A stretch of 13,750 nt of DNA from DATLXU01 sp035575515 (GCA_035575515.1 DATLXU010000131.1:1-13750), one strand, 5' to 3'. Positions 1 to 6,792 are shown, counted from the stretch's first letter. A program made the numbers and translations. The notes: generated from the letters alone by a model not told the origin.

Positions 1-882
1 CGCTCGGCTGCGCGTGATGCCTATGCTTTCGACCACGTCACTCGTTTCGCGTATGCCAGCCGTGTCAATCAAGCGAACGGGCACGCCTCTGATTGAAGCC
101 GTCTCGTAAAGCGCGTCGCGAGTCGTTCCCGCAATCTCGGTGACTATCGCGCGCTCTGTTCCGACAAGCCGATTGAACACGGACGACTTGCCAACGTTCG
201 GGCGGCCAACAATCGCAAGGTCGAAGCCTTCTTTCACGAATCGCCCTAACGCGAAGCTCGCCGCAACCTCGCTCAATCCTTCAATCACTCGATTCAACTT
301 CGCAACGAGCGCCGATTGAGCTTCGGGCGATATGTCGTCTTCGACGAACTCAACCGATGATTCGAGGTGAACGATTATCTCAACAAGCAAGTCTTTCATC
401 GGCGCGAGCCTGCGCGACAACTCGCCTTCGAGCTGGCGCGTTGCGACTCGCGCTTGATACGCCGTCTGCGCGTTGATGACGTCGCGCACGGCTTGAGCCT
501 GCGCCAGATCAATGCGGCGATTGAAGAATGCGCGAAAGGTGAACTCGCCCGGCTCGGCGATGCGCGCGCCGCGCGCGGTCACAAGCTCAAGCACGCGGCT
601 CAACACAACAGGACTGCCGTGACAACTGATTTCAACGACGTCTTCGCCCGTGTACGAGTGCGGCGCTTTGAAGTAGGTTAGAATCGCTTCGTCAACATGC
701 TCGCCTGTCGCCGGGTCAATGATGTGGCCAAACTGCGCGCGATTCGGCGCGTCAATCGAAGCACGTGATTCAAAAATCTCTGAAGCGATGCGAAGCGAAT
801 CCGCGCCGCTCACGCGCACTACGCCGATGCCGCCGCGACCGGGCGGAGTCGAGATAGCTGCGATGGTATCGTTGCGGAACAT
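1..882 (-). CDS. mnmE: tRNA uridine-5-carboxymethylaminomethyl GTPase MnmE (3' part missing)
   Basis: MnmE works with MnmG to place the (carboxymethyl)aminomethyl group on C5 of the wobble uridine of certain tRNAs. I translated the 294 codons present; the family is about 450 residues, so the end of the G domain and the C-terminal CxGK motif lie outside the window. The N-terminal folate-binding domain opens with DTIAAISTPPGRGGIG (residues 5-20) and has the EPGEFTFRAF motif (110-119). The GTPase domain starts near residue 222 with the P-loop GRPNVGKS (226-233), the switch I TTRD (253-256) and the G3 motif DTAG (273-276). Start ATG at 880-882 gives the canonical N-terminus. No Shine-Dalgarno sequence precedes it; a heptamer repeat begins 3 bp upstream. 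It is the last visible gene of the rpmH-rnpA-yidD-yidC-khpB-mnmE cluster. Identity is seen directly in the sequence and is secure. Confidence 0.97.
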   Translation of the reverse strand, partial: MFRNDTIAAISTPPGRGGIGVVRVSGADSLRIASEIFESRASIDAPNRAQFGHIIDPATGEHVDEAILTYFKAPHSYTGEDVVEISCHGSPVVLSRVLELVTARGARIAEPGEFTFRAFFNRRIDLAQAQAVRDVINAQTAYQARVATRQLEGELSRRLAPMKDLLVEIIVHLESSVEFVEDDISPEAQSALVAKLNRVIEGLSEVAASFALGRFVKEGFDLAIVGRPNVGKSSVFNRLVGTERAIVTEIAGTTRDALYETASIRGVPVRLIDTAGIRETSDVVESIGITRSRA

Positions 883-885
883 GTT

Positions 886-996
886 AGTGGTCGGTGGTCG
901 CTTGCAAGCATGACGGTTTGCTCGAAACTGGCTCCCAGAGCCATTTTCAAGACGCCAACCTAACGGCTGACCACTGGCCACTGACAACTGATCACT
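886..996. repeat. Intergenic heptamer element, AGTGGYC type, inverted arms
   Basis: The mnmE-khpB gap is almost filled by degenerate 7-bp units. On the plus strand AGTGGTC (886-892) and GGTGGTC (893-899) stand next to the mnmE start. On the minus strand AGTGATC (996-990), AGTTGTC (989-983), AGTGGCC (982-976) and AGTGGTC (975-969) run inward. The arms 886-899 and 969-982 pair at 12 of 14 positions. Between them lie the palindrome GCTTGCAAGC (900-909) and a small GGCTC/GAGCC hairpin. The layout resembles the short tandemly repeated heptamers known from cyanobacteria; I have no evidence of common origin. It could form a hairpin in the khpB-mnmE transcript. Confidence 0.7.
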
Positions 997-999
997 GTT

Positions 1000-1452
1000 C
1001 TATGCGGGATAAACCGTCACTTTGCGGTTTTCGCCGTTGCCGTGGCTTTCGGTCTTGACGCTCGTGTCGTTGGCCAGAGCGAGGTGGATGATGCGGCGCT
1101 CGTTCGGAGTCATCGGGTCAAAGCTGAACGGGATGCGCGACGCGCGAACACGCTCGGCGGCTTTTTCAGCCATTAGTTGCAACTCTTTTTCACGCTGCGC
1201 GCGATAGTTGTTTGAATCAAAGATGATCTTTGTCTCTTCGCCAGCTAATCGCGCGAGCAGCCGATTGCCAAGATACTCAAGCGCGTCGAGCAATTCGGCG
1301 TTGTGACCAAGCAGAAGAGCCACGTCATTGCCGCGCACCTGCACGCGGTAATCGTCGCCCACTAGCTCTGCGCTCGCCTTTAATTGAAGGTCGCTCGATT
1401 TGAGGAGGCTATTGATGAACTCAACTACGTCTTTTACGTGTTCCTCTTGCAT
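1000..1452 (-). CDS. khpB: KhpB/Jag-type KH-R3H RNA-binding protein, short form
   Basis: A 150-residue cytoplasmic single-strand nucleic-acid-binding protein of the Jag/KhpB (SpoIIIJ-associated, EloR) family. In the family a KH domain is followed by an R3H domain; some members influence small-RNA activity or cell-wall growth. Seen here: a KH-like segment about 24-78 with the loop GHNAELLDALEYL (49-61), an alpha-helical stretch 82-104, and the R3H signature RRIIHLAL (119-126), in which R119 and H123 give the RxxxH spacing. The separate N-terminal Jag_N domain of longer members is absent. The KH loop reads GHNA instead of the usual GxxG with basic residues. ATG at 1450-1452 is chosen; an in-frame GTG directly before it (1453-1455) is equally reachable from AAGGG upstream. 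It lies 27 bp after yidC, the usual place for this gene. Confidence 0.92.
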   Translation of the reverse strand: MQEEHVKDVVEFINSLLKSSDLQLKASAELVGDDYRVQVRGNDVALLLGHNAELLDALEYLGNRLLARLAGEETKIIFDSNNYRAQREKELQLMAEKAAERVRASRIPFSFDPMTPNERRIIHLALANDTSVKTESHGNGENRKVTVYPA

Positions 1453-1479
1453 CACGAAACACCCTTAAACAACAAGCTG

Positions 1480-3687
1480 TCAGAATCCTTCAGCCTCAGC
1501 GCCGCCCTGCCTGCCGCGCTTGCCCTTCGGGCGAGCTTTGCCGCTCGCCGCTGGCTCCGGCTTCATCGCGCCGCGCCCGCTTCCCGCACCGCCTGTTTTG
1601 CCCGTCGTGACGACTGCTTCTGCAGGCTCCGCTGTGCGCTTGTTGATCCACAACTGAATCGCCACGCCGACTATATTACTCACCATCCAGTACAGCACAA
1701 GTCCGCTCGGCGCGTTGAAGAAGAAAAAGTACGTCAGCATTATCGGCATCACCCACGTCATCAGCGTGCGCTGCATCTTCATCGAAGGATCGGCCTGCGC
1801 AGGCTGCGGCGTGAGCTTCGTCGAAGCGATCATCGTCACGCACATCACTATCGGCAGCACATAGGTAGGGTCGGGCCGAGAGAGGTCCTTGATCCAGAAC
1901 CCTAGCCACGGCGCATGGCGCACGTCGAGCGACGATTGCAGGTACAGATAAACCGCCCAGAAGATAGGCAACTGCAACAACAGCGGCAGACACCCGCCAA
2001 GCGGGTTTGCCTCTTTCATTATTGCAAGCTGCTCCTCCTGAAGTTTTCTTATCTCCGCCTCGTTCTTCTTCGGATTGTCCTTGAGCTTCTTCATCTTTTC
2101 CTGAAGCTCTTTGAGTCGCGGCTGATGCTTCGCCGCTTTCTTCATCTTCTTCGAGCTGTGGAAGCGGAGCGGCGACAGCACAAGGTTAATCAAAACCGTC
2201 ACAAACACGATTGCCCAGCCGTAGTTGTGAAAGAGCTTGTAGAAAGCGTTGAACGAAACGTGAAGCACCGGAACAAGCGGGCGCACGAGAAATGAGAAGA
2301 AGCCGTAATCAATCAACGGCGTGAGATCGGTCCCGATGTTCTTCCCAACCGTTGCGAGCAGGTCGCTGTCTTTCGGCCCGACAAATATGTGAAGCGGCGA
2401 GCCGGGATTGACCGGGACCGCGACCTCAGGATAATCGCCTTCGGGTTTATCTGCCGTTGCCGTGTGCACGTTCGTGAGCGCAATCTTATCGAAAGGCTGT
2501 TCGGGCACGGCTACGATAGCGAAATAGTGATCGGCCATCGCTGCCCAGCGATAGCCCTTGTTGTGTATTTCAACTGCGTGCGCCACGCCCTGCTCGGGTT
2601 GAACGCCTTCGGGCAAAGCGTCGAGCGTTATCACGAACCTGTCTTTCGCTTCCTGCGTCGGCCCTGCGACGACGCGGGCATACGCGACGAAAGAAGAGTT
2701 CTTGCCTGCGACGATCTTTATTTGATCGAGCGGACCTTCGGGCTGCTTGTCTATGACAATCTGCTTGGCGTCGGGCCGGATTTCTTTAATAGTAGCAAAC
2801 GACGCAGTGATGCCCGAAGCGAGCACGTATTCGCGCTTGCCATCGGTTGAATAAGTCACGACCTGAGAGGGCGTGCTGTAGCTTCCAACCTGCGCGTCGC
2901 TCTGGTCGCCGAAGCGCGGACCGAGAACTATTTGAACGGGCTGCTGGCTTAAGACATTGTTCGCCGTTTTTGTGACCGATGCTTTGACATCAAAGTACAT
3001 TTGGTCTGCGCGAAACTCGAACGTCTTGGCCGCGGTTATCCTATCGCCGTTCGACGCGATTGATTCGTAAGTGAAAGTTATTGCGCGGCTCCCGCCCGCC
3101 GTCAGATCAATATTGCTCTCATCAGTTCTCTGACCATCCGCGCTTGTGACTTCGACTTTGAAGTTCTTCGCTTTAAGAAGCGATTCGACATCGGGCGCGT
3201 CGGGCAGGCGCAAGCTGAACGGTCTTGGAGTTCTGTCTTCGGGTATCTCGGTAGGTATCAGATGCAGAGTGTTATTGTCGGCTCCGCGAATCTCTCTGAT
3301 ATTGCCGTTGTCTTTATAGGCGTTGAGCACCCACGACTCTACGGTCGCGCCTCGATTCGACAGCACAACGTGCCAGTACGGAGTGGCGACGGTGATCTTG
3401 CGCTCTTCGGTATCCTGTATCTCCTGCGCTTCAGTGGTAGTTGGCTGTTCAGCAGGCGCGGACTGAGTCGCGGCTCTTTGATTTGCCGCGCTCTGCTGAT
3501 TGCCAGGCTGCGGCGCTGTTGATTGATTGCTGTTTGCGGTTTGCGATGCGGCTGATTGATTAGAGTTTGCGGTCTGCTGAGCGGGCTGAACAGGCCGACG
3601 CGAACCGAAAAGCGAATTATAGATGACGGGCCAGCCGAACAGCACCACCATCGAAAGTATCATTGCGATCAATAAACGTGGTTTCAT
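1480..3687 (-). CDS. yidC: Membrane protein insertase YidC (Oxa1 family, diderm type)
   Basis: Inserts and folds inner-membrane proteins, alone or with the Sec translocon. Layout of the 735 residues: an N-terminal membrane anchor (about 4-25), a Gln/Asn/Ser/Ala-rich linker (31-90) holding a tandem repeat of ANSNQS, the large periplasmic beta domain (about 95-450), then the conserved core with membrane helices from about 463 and the signatures NPLGGCLPLLLQLPIFWAVY (561-580) and FNAPSGLVLYWMVSNIVG (657-674). A charged cytoplasmic coiled-coil-like hairpin occupies 512-558. The basic Gly-rich tail (697-733, many Lys/Arg) would suit ribosome contact. Length exceeds the E. coli protein (548) because of linker, hairpin and tail. 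At the place of the groove arginine (E. coli R366) I align Asn501. It lies 50 bp after yidD, with a small hairpin just before the start and only a weak ribosome-binding site. Confidence 0.97.
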   Translation of the reverse strand: MKPRLLIAMILSMVVLFGWPVIYNSLFGSRRPVQPAQQTANSNQSAASQTANSNQSTAPQPGNQQSAANQRAATQSAPAEQPTTTEAQEIQDTEERKITVATPYWHVVLSNRGATVESWVLNAYKDNGNIREIRGADNNTLHLIPTEIPEDRTPRPFSLRLPDAPDVESLLKAKNFKVEVTSADGQRTDESNIDLTAGGSRAITFTYESIASNGDRITAAKTFEFRADQMYFDVKASVTKTANNVLSQQPVQIVLGPRFGDQSDAQVGSYSTPSQVVTYSTDGKREYVLASGITASFATIKEIRPDAKQIVIDKQPEGPLDQIKIVAGKNSSFVAYARVVAGPTQEAKDRFVITLDALPEGVQPEQGVAHAVEIHNKGYRWAAMADHYFAIVAVPEQPFDKIALTNVHTATADKPEGDYPEVAVPVNPGSPLHIFVGPKDSDLLATVGKNIGTDLTPLIDYGFFSFLVRPLVPVLHVSFNAFYKLFHNYGWAIVFVTVLINLVLSPLRFHSSKKMKKAAKHQPRLKELQEKMKKLKDNPKKNEAEIRKLQEEQLAIMKEANPLGGCLPLLLQLPIFWAVYLYLQSSLDVRHAPWLGFWIKDLSRPDPTYVLPIVMCVTMIASTKLTPQPAQADPSMKMQRTLMTWVMPIMLTYFFFFNAPSGLVLYWMVSNIVGVAIQLWINKRTAEPAEAVVTTGKTGGAGSGRGAMKPEPAASGKARPKGKRGRQGGAEAEGF

Positions 3688-3697
3688 TAAATCACAT

Positions 3698-3714
3698 CAG
3701 GCGAAAGCCGCCTG
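3698..3714 (-). other. Small stem-loop ahead of the yidC start
   Basis: CAGGCG and CGCCTG form a perfect 6-bp stem around a 5-base loop, ending 10 bases before the yidC ATG in the yidD-yidC gap. There is no T-run after it, so it is not a normal terminator. In the RNA it would separate an AAGGA upstream from the start codon. It could affect yidC translation or RNA processing, or mean nothing; a 6-bp GC-rich stem occurs easily by chance. Confidence 0.4.
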
Positions 3715-3737
3715 TCCTTACGATAAACTTCTTCAAA

Positions 3738-3947
3738 CTACTTCACCGGGTCATAGCCGCCGGGATGAAACGGATGACATCTGAGCAACCGGCGCGCGGC
3801 CATGTACGCGCCGCGCAACGCGCCGTGCTTTTTTATCGCTTCCACGGCGTACTGGGAACAGGTCGGCGTGAATCGGCACGACGGCGGCAGCAGCGGCGAG
3901 ATAGCTGCCTGATAGACCCTTATGAGAAAAACCAGAATGAACTTCAC
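3738..3947 (-). CDS. yidD: Membrane protein insertion efficiency factor YidD
   Basis: A 69-residue membrane-associated helper of the YidC insertion pathway (DUF37 / haemolytic-domain family). Seen: an N-terminal amphipathic or membrane segment (MKFILVFLIRVYQAAISPLL, 1-20), the signature CRFTPTCSQYA (24-34) with Cys24 and Cys30, the basic stretch ending RRLLRCHPFHPGGYDPV (52-68) and a third Cys57. Length and motifs match the family throughout. Its ATG overlaps the rnpA stop in the four-base ATGA arrangement, so translation of the two is probably coupled; the order rnpA-yidD-yidC is the usual one. Confidence 0.97.
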   Translation of the reverse strand: MKFILVFLIRVYQAAISPLLPPSCRFTPTCSQYAVEAIKKHGALRGAYMAARRLLRCHPFHPGGYDPVK

Positions 3948-4297
3948 TTGCCGCCTACCCTCTCAAGAAAAGCCTTGAAGTCAGCTTCAAGCTCGCCGTA
4001 GCTTGCTTCAAGCATTGACTGCTTTACGTTAATGACTATATCAACTCCCTGAGGGACAAGCCATTTGTTTTTGCGGAAGACCGCGCGCACCATCCGCCGC
4101 GCGCGATTGCGCTCAACTGAGTTTCCCATCTTCCGCGTGGCCGTTATGCCGAGCCTCGCCTGGCCGCTTGAATTCGGCAGCACAAACGCGGTGAAGTACC
4201 GGGCCTGAAGCTTTCGGCCCTCGTCATAGGCGCGACGAAACTGGTCGCGCTTAAGCAATCTGTTTGTCTTAGGAAACGTCTGGGATACTTCACTCAT
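3944..4297 (-). CDS. rnpA: Ribonuclease P protein component
   Basis: The protein subunit of RNase P, which binds the catalytic RNA and pre-tRNA 5' leaders during tRNA maturation. From ATG 4295-4297 the product has 117 residues and carries the family hallmarks: TNRLLKRDQFRRAY (11-24), RLGITATRKMGNSVERNRARRMVRAVFR (48-75, read as RLGITATRKMGNS then VERNRARRMVRAVFR) with the conserved RNR box at 63-65. The reading frame stays open upstream to a GTG at 4376-4378, but those 27 extra codons are translated repeat DNA (4299-4379) and resemble no RnpA N-terminus. No Shine-Dalgarno sequence precedes either start, so initiation may depend on coupling to rpmH or on leaderless-like recognition. Overlaps yidD by 4 bp. 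Confidence 0.96.
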   Translation of the reverse strand: MSEVSQTFPKTNRLLKRDQFRRAYDEGRKLQARYFTAFVLPNSSGQARLGITATRKMGNSVERNRARRMVRAVFRKNKWLVPQGVDIVINVKQSMLEASYGELEADFKAFLERVGGK

Positions 4298-4298
4298 C

Positions 4299-4379
4299 GG
4301 CAGTAGGCGGTAGGCAGCAGACAGCAGGCAGTCAAAAGCTTTCTTTCTACCTTCTGCCCACTGCCTGCTGCCTACCACC
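4299..4379. repeat. Symmetric heptamer element, five inverted pairs of GGCAGYA units
   Basis: Between rpmH and rnpA lie ten degenerate heptamers. Plus strand: GGCAGTA, GGCGGTA, GGCAGCA, GACAGCA, GGCAGTC (4299-4333). Minus strand, reading inward from 4379: GGTGGTA, GGCAGCA, GGCAGTG, GGCAGAA, GGTAGAA (to 4345). An 11-bp spacer containing AAAGCTTT separates the arms, so the element is 5+11+5 units, 81 bp in all. The arms can pair (4306-4319 with 4366-4379, one G-T-type mismatch), which would give a strong hairpin in the mRNA. The length is a multiple of three without stops, leaving the rnpA frame open. Without it, rpmH and rnpA would be only 7 bp apart, suggesting insertion into a tight junction (inference). 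Confidence 0.8.
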
Positions 4380-4385
4380 TATTGA

Positions 4386-4529
4386 TTAGTAATGCGCCGG
4401 AGTTAAACGATGACGGCCTTTGGCGCGGCGGCGTTTAAGTACAAGCCGACCGGCCTTCGTGCTCATGCGCACGCGGAACCCGTGCGTTTTGGCGCGGCGG
4501 CGATTGTTGGGTTGAAAAGTCCTCTTCAT
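4386..4529 (-). CDS. rpmH: 50S ribosomal protein L34 (bL34)
   Basis: A 47-residue, highly basic protein of the large ribosomal subunit. I read the frame from the reverse complement: MKRTFQPNNRRRAKTHGF (1-18), RVRMSTKAGRLVLKRRR (19-35), then AKGRHRLTPAHY. This matches the universal bL34 pattern (MKRTFQPxxxxRxxxHGFRxRM...GRxVLxxRRxKGRxxL) along its full length. The sequence AAGAGGT (4538-4544) is a good ribosome-binding site 8 bases before the ATG. It is first gene of the minus-strand cluster, directly before rnpA as in most bacteria. Confidence 0.98.
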   Translation of the reverse strand: MKRTFQPNNRRRAKTHGFRVRMSTKAGRLVLKRRRAKGRHRLTPAHY

Positions 4530-4569
4530 GCCATATACCTCTTGATAAACGTATCTACAGAAAAGATTA

Positions 4570-4599
4570 AAACTATCGGAAGCAGGCTCCGGTTGTCAA
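4570..4599 (-). promoter_or_regulatory. Likely sigma-70 promoter of the rpmH-mnmE cluster
   Basis: Reading leftward, a perfect -35 TTGACA (4599-4594) is followed after 18 bp by TAGTTT (4575-4570), a weak -10 that keeps the key T, A and final T. The RNA would start about 35 bases before rpmH. The -35 lies inside the inverted repeat GTCAA-GG-TTGAC (4595-4606), a possible operator. The rest of the rpmH-kinase gap (4607-4779) has no further signal I would defend. Confidence 0.5.
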
Positions 4600-4790
4600 G
4601 GTTGACGCAGGATAGCTAATGGCTCGGATCGAGAAAGAGATGGCCGCCAAAATCACACGGGTGCTCGCGGAAAATCGCTTTGTCTCTAGTGTTTATGCTC
4701 TTCGCCGAATAGCTTCCGACAGAAATTCATGTTCGCCTTCACGGTTTCGCGTTATCATTAACTCGCGCCGCAATCTGGCAGGAGGCACAA

Positions 4791-5948
4791 ATGGCTAAGC
4801 GACATTCGATGATGTGGGTCGCAGCGCTTACGGGGTGGACTCTCATCGGGCTAACCTTCACGCTCAATTATTACCTGTTTGCGGGTCACTACGTCGCGAT
4901 CTTCAAAGAGCCGCCAACGCTCAAAGAGATGCTCGTGTGGGAGCTGCCTTACTGGCTGCTCTGGGCTGCGCTCTCACCGTTGATTCTTCGGCTGACTCGG
5001 CGATTTCGCATCGAACGCGAGCGGTGGGCGCGCAGCCTCGCAGTTCACGTCGTCGCCTGCCTGATTCTTTCAATCGCTCATCGCGCTGTTTATCTCGTAA
5101 TTGGCTGGCTGCTTCACGTCGCCGCTTATCAAAAGCTATCTTCCATTCCTGAACTTTACGCTTCGGACATTCTCTTCAATCTTCCGACAGGATTCATGAG
5201 TTATGCAGCCATACTGCTCGTCAGCCACGCGATTGATTATTATCATCGCTATCAGGAAGAAGAGTTGAAAATTTCTCGCCTTGAAACTGAGCTTGCGCAG
5301 GCTCAACTGCAAGCCGCGCGCGCGCAACTTGAAGCGCTCAAGATGCAGCTTCAACCACACTTCCTTTTCAACACCCTCAATTCAATCTCGGCCCTGCTTG
5401 AAGAAGACGCGCAGGCCGCAGAAGAGATGATTGCGCGGCTTGGAGATTTTCTGCGGCTCACGCTCGAAAGCTCAGGCGCGCAGGAAGTGCCGCTTCAGGA
5501 GGAGATGGAATTTCTTCGTTGCTATCTGGAGATCGAGCGCGTTCGTTTTCAAGATCGCTTGAGCGTGCTGATTGAAATTGCTCCCGACGCGCTCGACGCG
5601 CTGGTGCCGAATATGATCTTGCAGCCGATAGTTGAAAACGCGATTCGTCATGGCATAGCTGAGCGAATCAGCGAAGGGCGCATAGAGATTCGAGCCGCGC
5701 GCGTTGGCGACTCGTTGCGCCTGTCGGTGAAAGACAATGGGCCGGGCCTCAGCTCAGGTCGCCCGACTGGAAGCAAACTGAAGCCGGGCCTTGGATTATC
5801 GAACACTTGCGCGCGGCTCGAACAGCTTTATGGCGCGTCGCACAGTTTAGAGATAGCTGATGCTAGAGAAGGCGGCGCGCAAGTCACAGTCGAAATTCCG
5901 TTCGTTGCTGCGAGAACAATTGGAATTAAACAGCAGGCGGCAGTCTGA
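4791..5948 (+). CDS. LytS/YehU-type membrane sensor histidine kinase
   Basis: A 385-residue sensor kinase that autophosphorylates a histidine and passes the phosphate to the regulator encoded next. The N-terminal half has about four membrane helices (about 12-34, 49-68, 84-112, 131-150) and no separate extracytoplasmic domain, so the stimulus is probably sensed in or near the membrane. A coiled coil (154-186) leads to the H-box LQPHFLFNTLNSI (187-199, phospho-acceptor His190) typical of the His_kinase family PF06580. The ATPase part has the N-box LQPIVENAIRHG (277-288), DNGPGL (315-320) and GLGLSNTCARL (333-343). The ATG has a strong AGGAGG (4780-4785) five bases ahead. Its TGA overlaps the regulator ATG by one base, so the two are translationally coupled. 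Ligand unknown. Confidence 0.95.
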   Translation: MAKRHSMMWVAALTGWTLIGLTFTLNYYLFAGHYVAIFKEPPTLKEMLVWELPYWLLWAALSPLILRLTRRFRIERERWARSLAVHVVACLILSIAHRAVYLVIGWLLHVAAYQKLSSIPELYASDILFNLPTGFMSYAAILLVSHAIDYYHRYQEEELKISRLETELAQAQLQAARAQLEALKMQLQPHFLFNTLNSISALLEEDAQAAEEMIARLGDFLRLTLESSGAQEVPLQEEMEFLRCYLEIERVRFQDRLSVLIEIAPDALDALVPNMILQPIVENAIRHGIAERISEGRIEIRAARVGDSLRLSVKDNGPGLSSGRPTGSKLKPGLGLSNTCARLEQLYGASHSLEIADAREGGAQVTVEIPFVAARTIGIKQQAAV

Positions 5949-6724
5949 TGATTAACACTCGAAAGATTCGCGCGCTGATAGTTGATGACGAGTCGCTCGC
6001 GCGTCGCCACATTCGCCGGATGGTTGGCCGCGAATCTGATATTGAAGTCGTTGGCGAATGCGCAAACGGGCGCGAAGCCATCAGGGCGATCAAAGAGCTT
6101 TCGCCCGATTTAGTTTTCCTTGACGTGCAGATGCCCGAAGGCGACGGCTTCAGCGTGTTTGAAGCCATCGGAACGGGAGCGATGCCGATGGTCATCTTCG
6201 TGACGGCTTACGATCAATACGCGCTGCGGGCGTTCGAGGTCAACGCGCTGGATTATTTGCTAAAACCATTCGATAGAAGCCGATTCGATAAAGCGTTGCA
6301 GCGCGCAAAATCTCGAATGCTTGCGGAGCGAAAGGAATTGAACGAACGCGCGCTTGCGATACTCGAAGAATTGAAAGCGAGGTCGAATCACATTGAGCGA
6401 TTGCTGATTAAATCGGGCGGGCGGGCGTTCTTTCTCAAAGTCGACGAGATTGATTGGATCGAAGCCGAAGGCAAATACGTGCGAGTTCACGCGGGCCGCG
6501 AATCTTACCTGCTGCGCGAGGCGATAAGCAGCATCGAGTCGCAGCTAGACCCGAAAAAATTTCCGCGCATTCATCGCTCGACCATCGTGAACATTGAGCG
6601 CATCCGCGAGCTGCAATCTCTTTTCAACAACGAATATCAGGTCGTTTTGAATGACGGCACAGAGTTGGCGTTGAGCCACAGCTACCGCAAGAAGCTAGGC
6701 GAGTTGCTCGGCAGCCAGCTATGA
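5948..6724 (+). CDS. LytTR-family response regulator
   Basis: A 258-residue transcription regulator, partner of the kinase just upstream. The receiver domain (about 7-120) has the acidic pair D13-D14, phospho-acceptor Asp59 in DLVFLDVQMP (54-63), Thr86 and Lys106 in LLKPFD, the complete set for phosphorylation. A helical linker (118-148) joins the C-terminal LytTR DNA-binding domain (about 151-256), recognised by FLKVDEIDWIEAEGKYVRVH (162-181), FPRIHRSTIVNIERI (205-219) and LSHSYRKKL (242-250). LytTR proteins bind two or more short direct repeats about two helical turns apart. Exactly such repeats occur right after this gene (6733-6785), ahead of the permease, so that transporter is the most likely target. 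In E. coli the relatives YpdB and YehT/BtsR also activate transporter genes. Confidence 0.96.
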   Translation: MINTRKIRALIVDDESLARRHIRRMVGRESDIEVVGECANGREAIRAIKELSPDLVFLDVQMPEGDGFSVFEAIGTGAMPMVIFVTAYDQYALRAFEVNALDYLLKPFDRSRFDKALQRAKSRMLAERKELNERALAILEELKARSNHIERLLIKSGGRAFFLKVDEIDWIEAEGKYVRVHAGRESYLLREAISSIESQLDPKKFPRIHRSTIVNIERIRELQSLFNNEYQVVLNDGTELALSHSYRKKLGELLGSQL

Positions 6725-6732
6725 ATCCGAAA

Positions 6733-6785
6733 TAATTCATTCCCTTCTGCGACTAATTCGTTCCTTCATTTTGCGTTTTCGTGCC
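6733..6785 (+). promoter_or_regulatory. Candidate LytTR operator: three direct repeats at 21-bp period
   Basis: TTCATTCC (6736-6743), TTCGTTCC (6757-6764) and TTCGTGCC (6778-6785) fit TTCRTKCC and start exactly 21 bp apart. For the first two the match extends left to TAATTCRTTCC (6733-6743, 6754-6764). Two-turn direct repeats are the usual binding pattern of LytTR regulators, and one is encoded just upstream. The third copy ends 7 bp before the predicted -35, a normal activator position. Confidence 0.65.
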
Positions 6786-6792
6786 AAATTGA

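Noticed and set aside
1640..1652. DnaA-box-like TGATCCACA (one mismatch)
   Set aside because: Isolated and inside the yidC coding sequence, with no cluster of similar sites or AT-rich unwinding region.
1384..1905. Plus-strand frames opposite yidC and khpB (also 1915-2295, 2389-2850)
   Set aside because: Arg/His-rich shadow products antisense to strongly conserved genes, without domains or ribosome-binding sites.
4298..4378. Extended RnpA start at GTG 4378
   Set aside because: The 27 added codons are pure repeat sequence and match no RnpA N-terminus; ATG 4297 gives a full-length family member.
6721..6740. ATGAAT / ATTCAT inverted repeat after the response regulator stop as a terminator
   Set aside because: AT-only 6-bp stem with an 8-base loop and no T-run; it overlaps the first LytTR half-site, which explains the sequence better.
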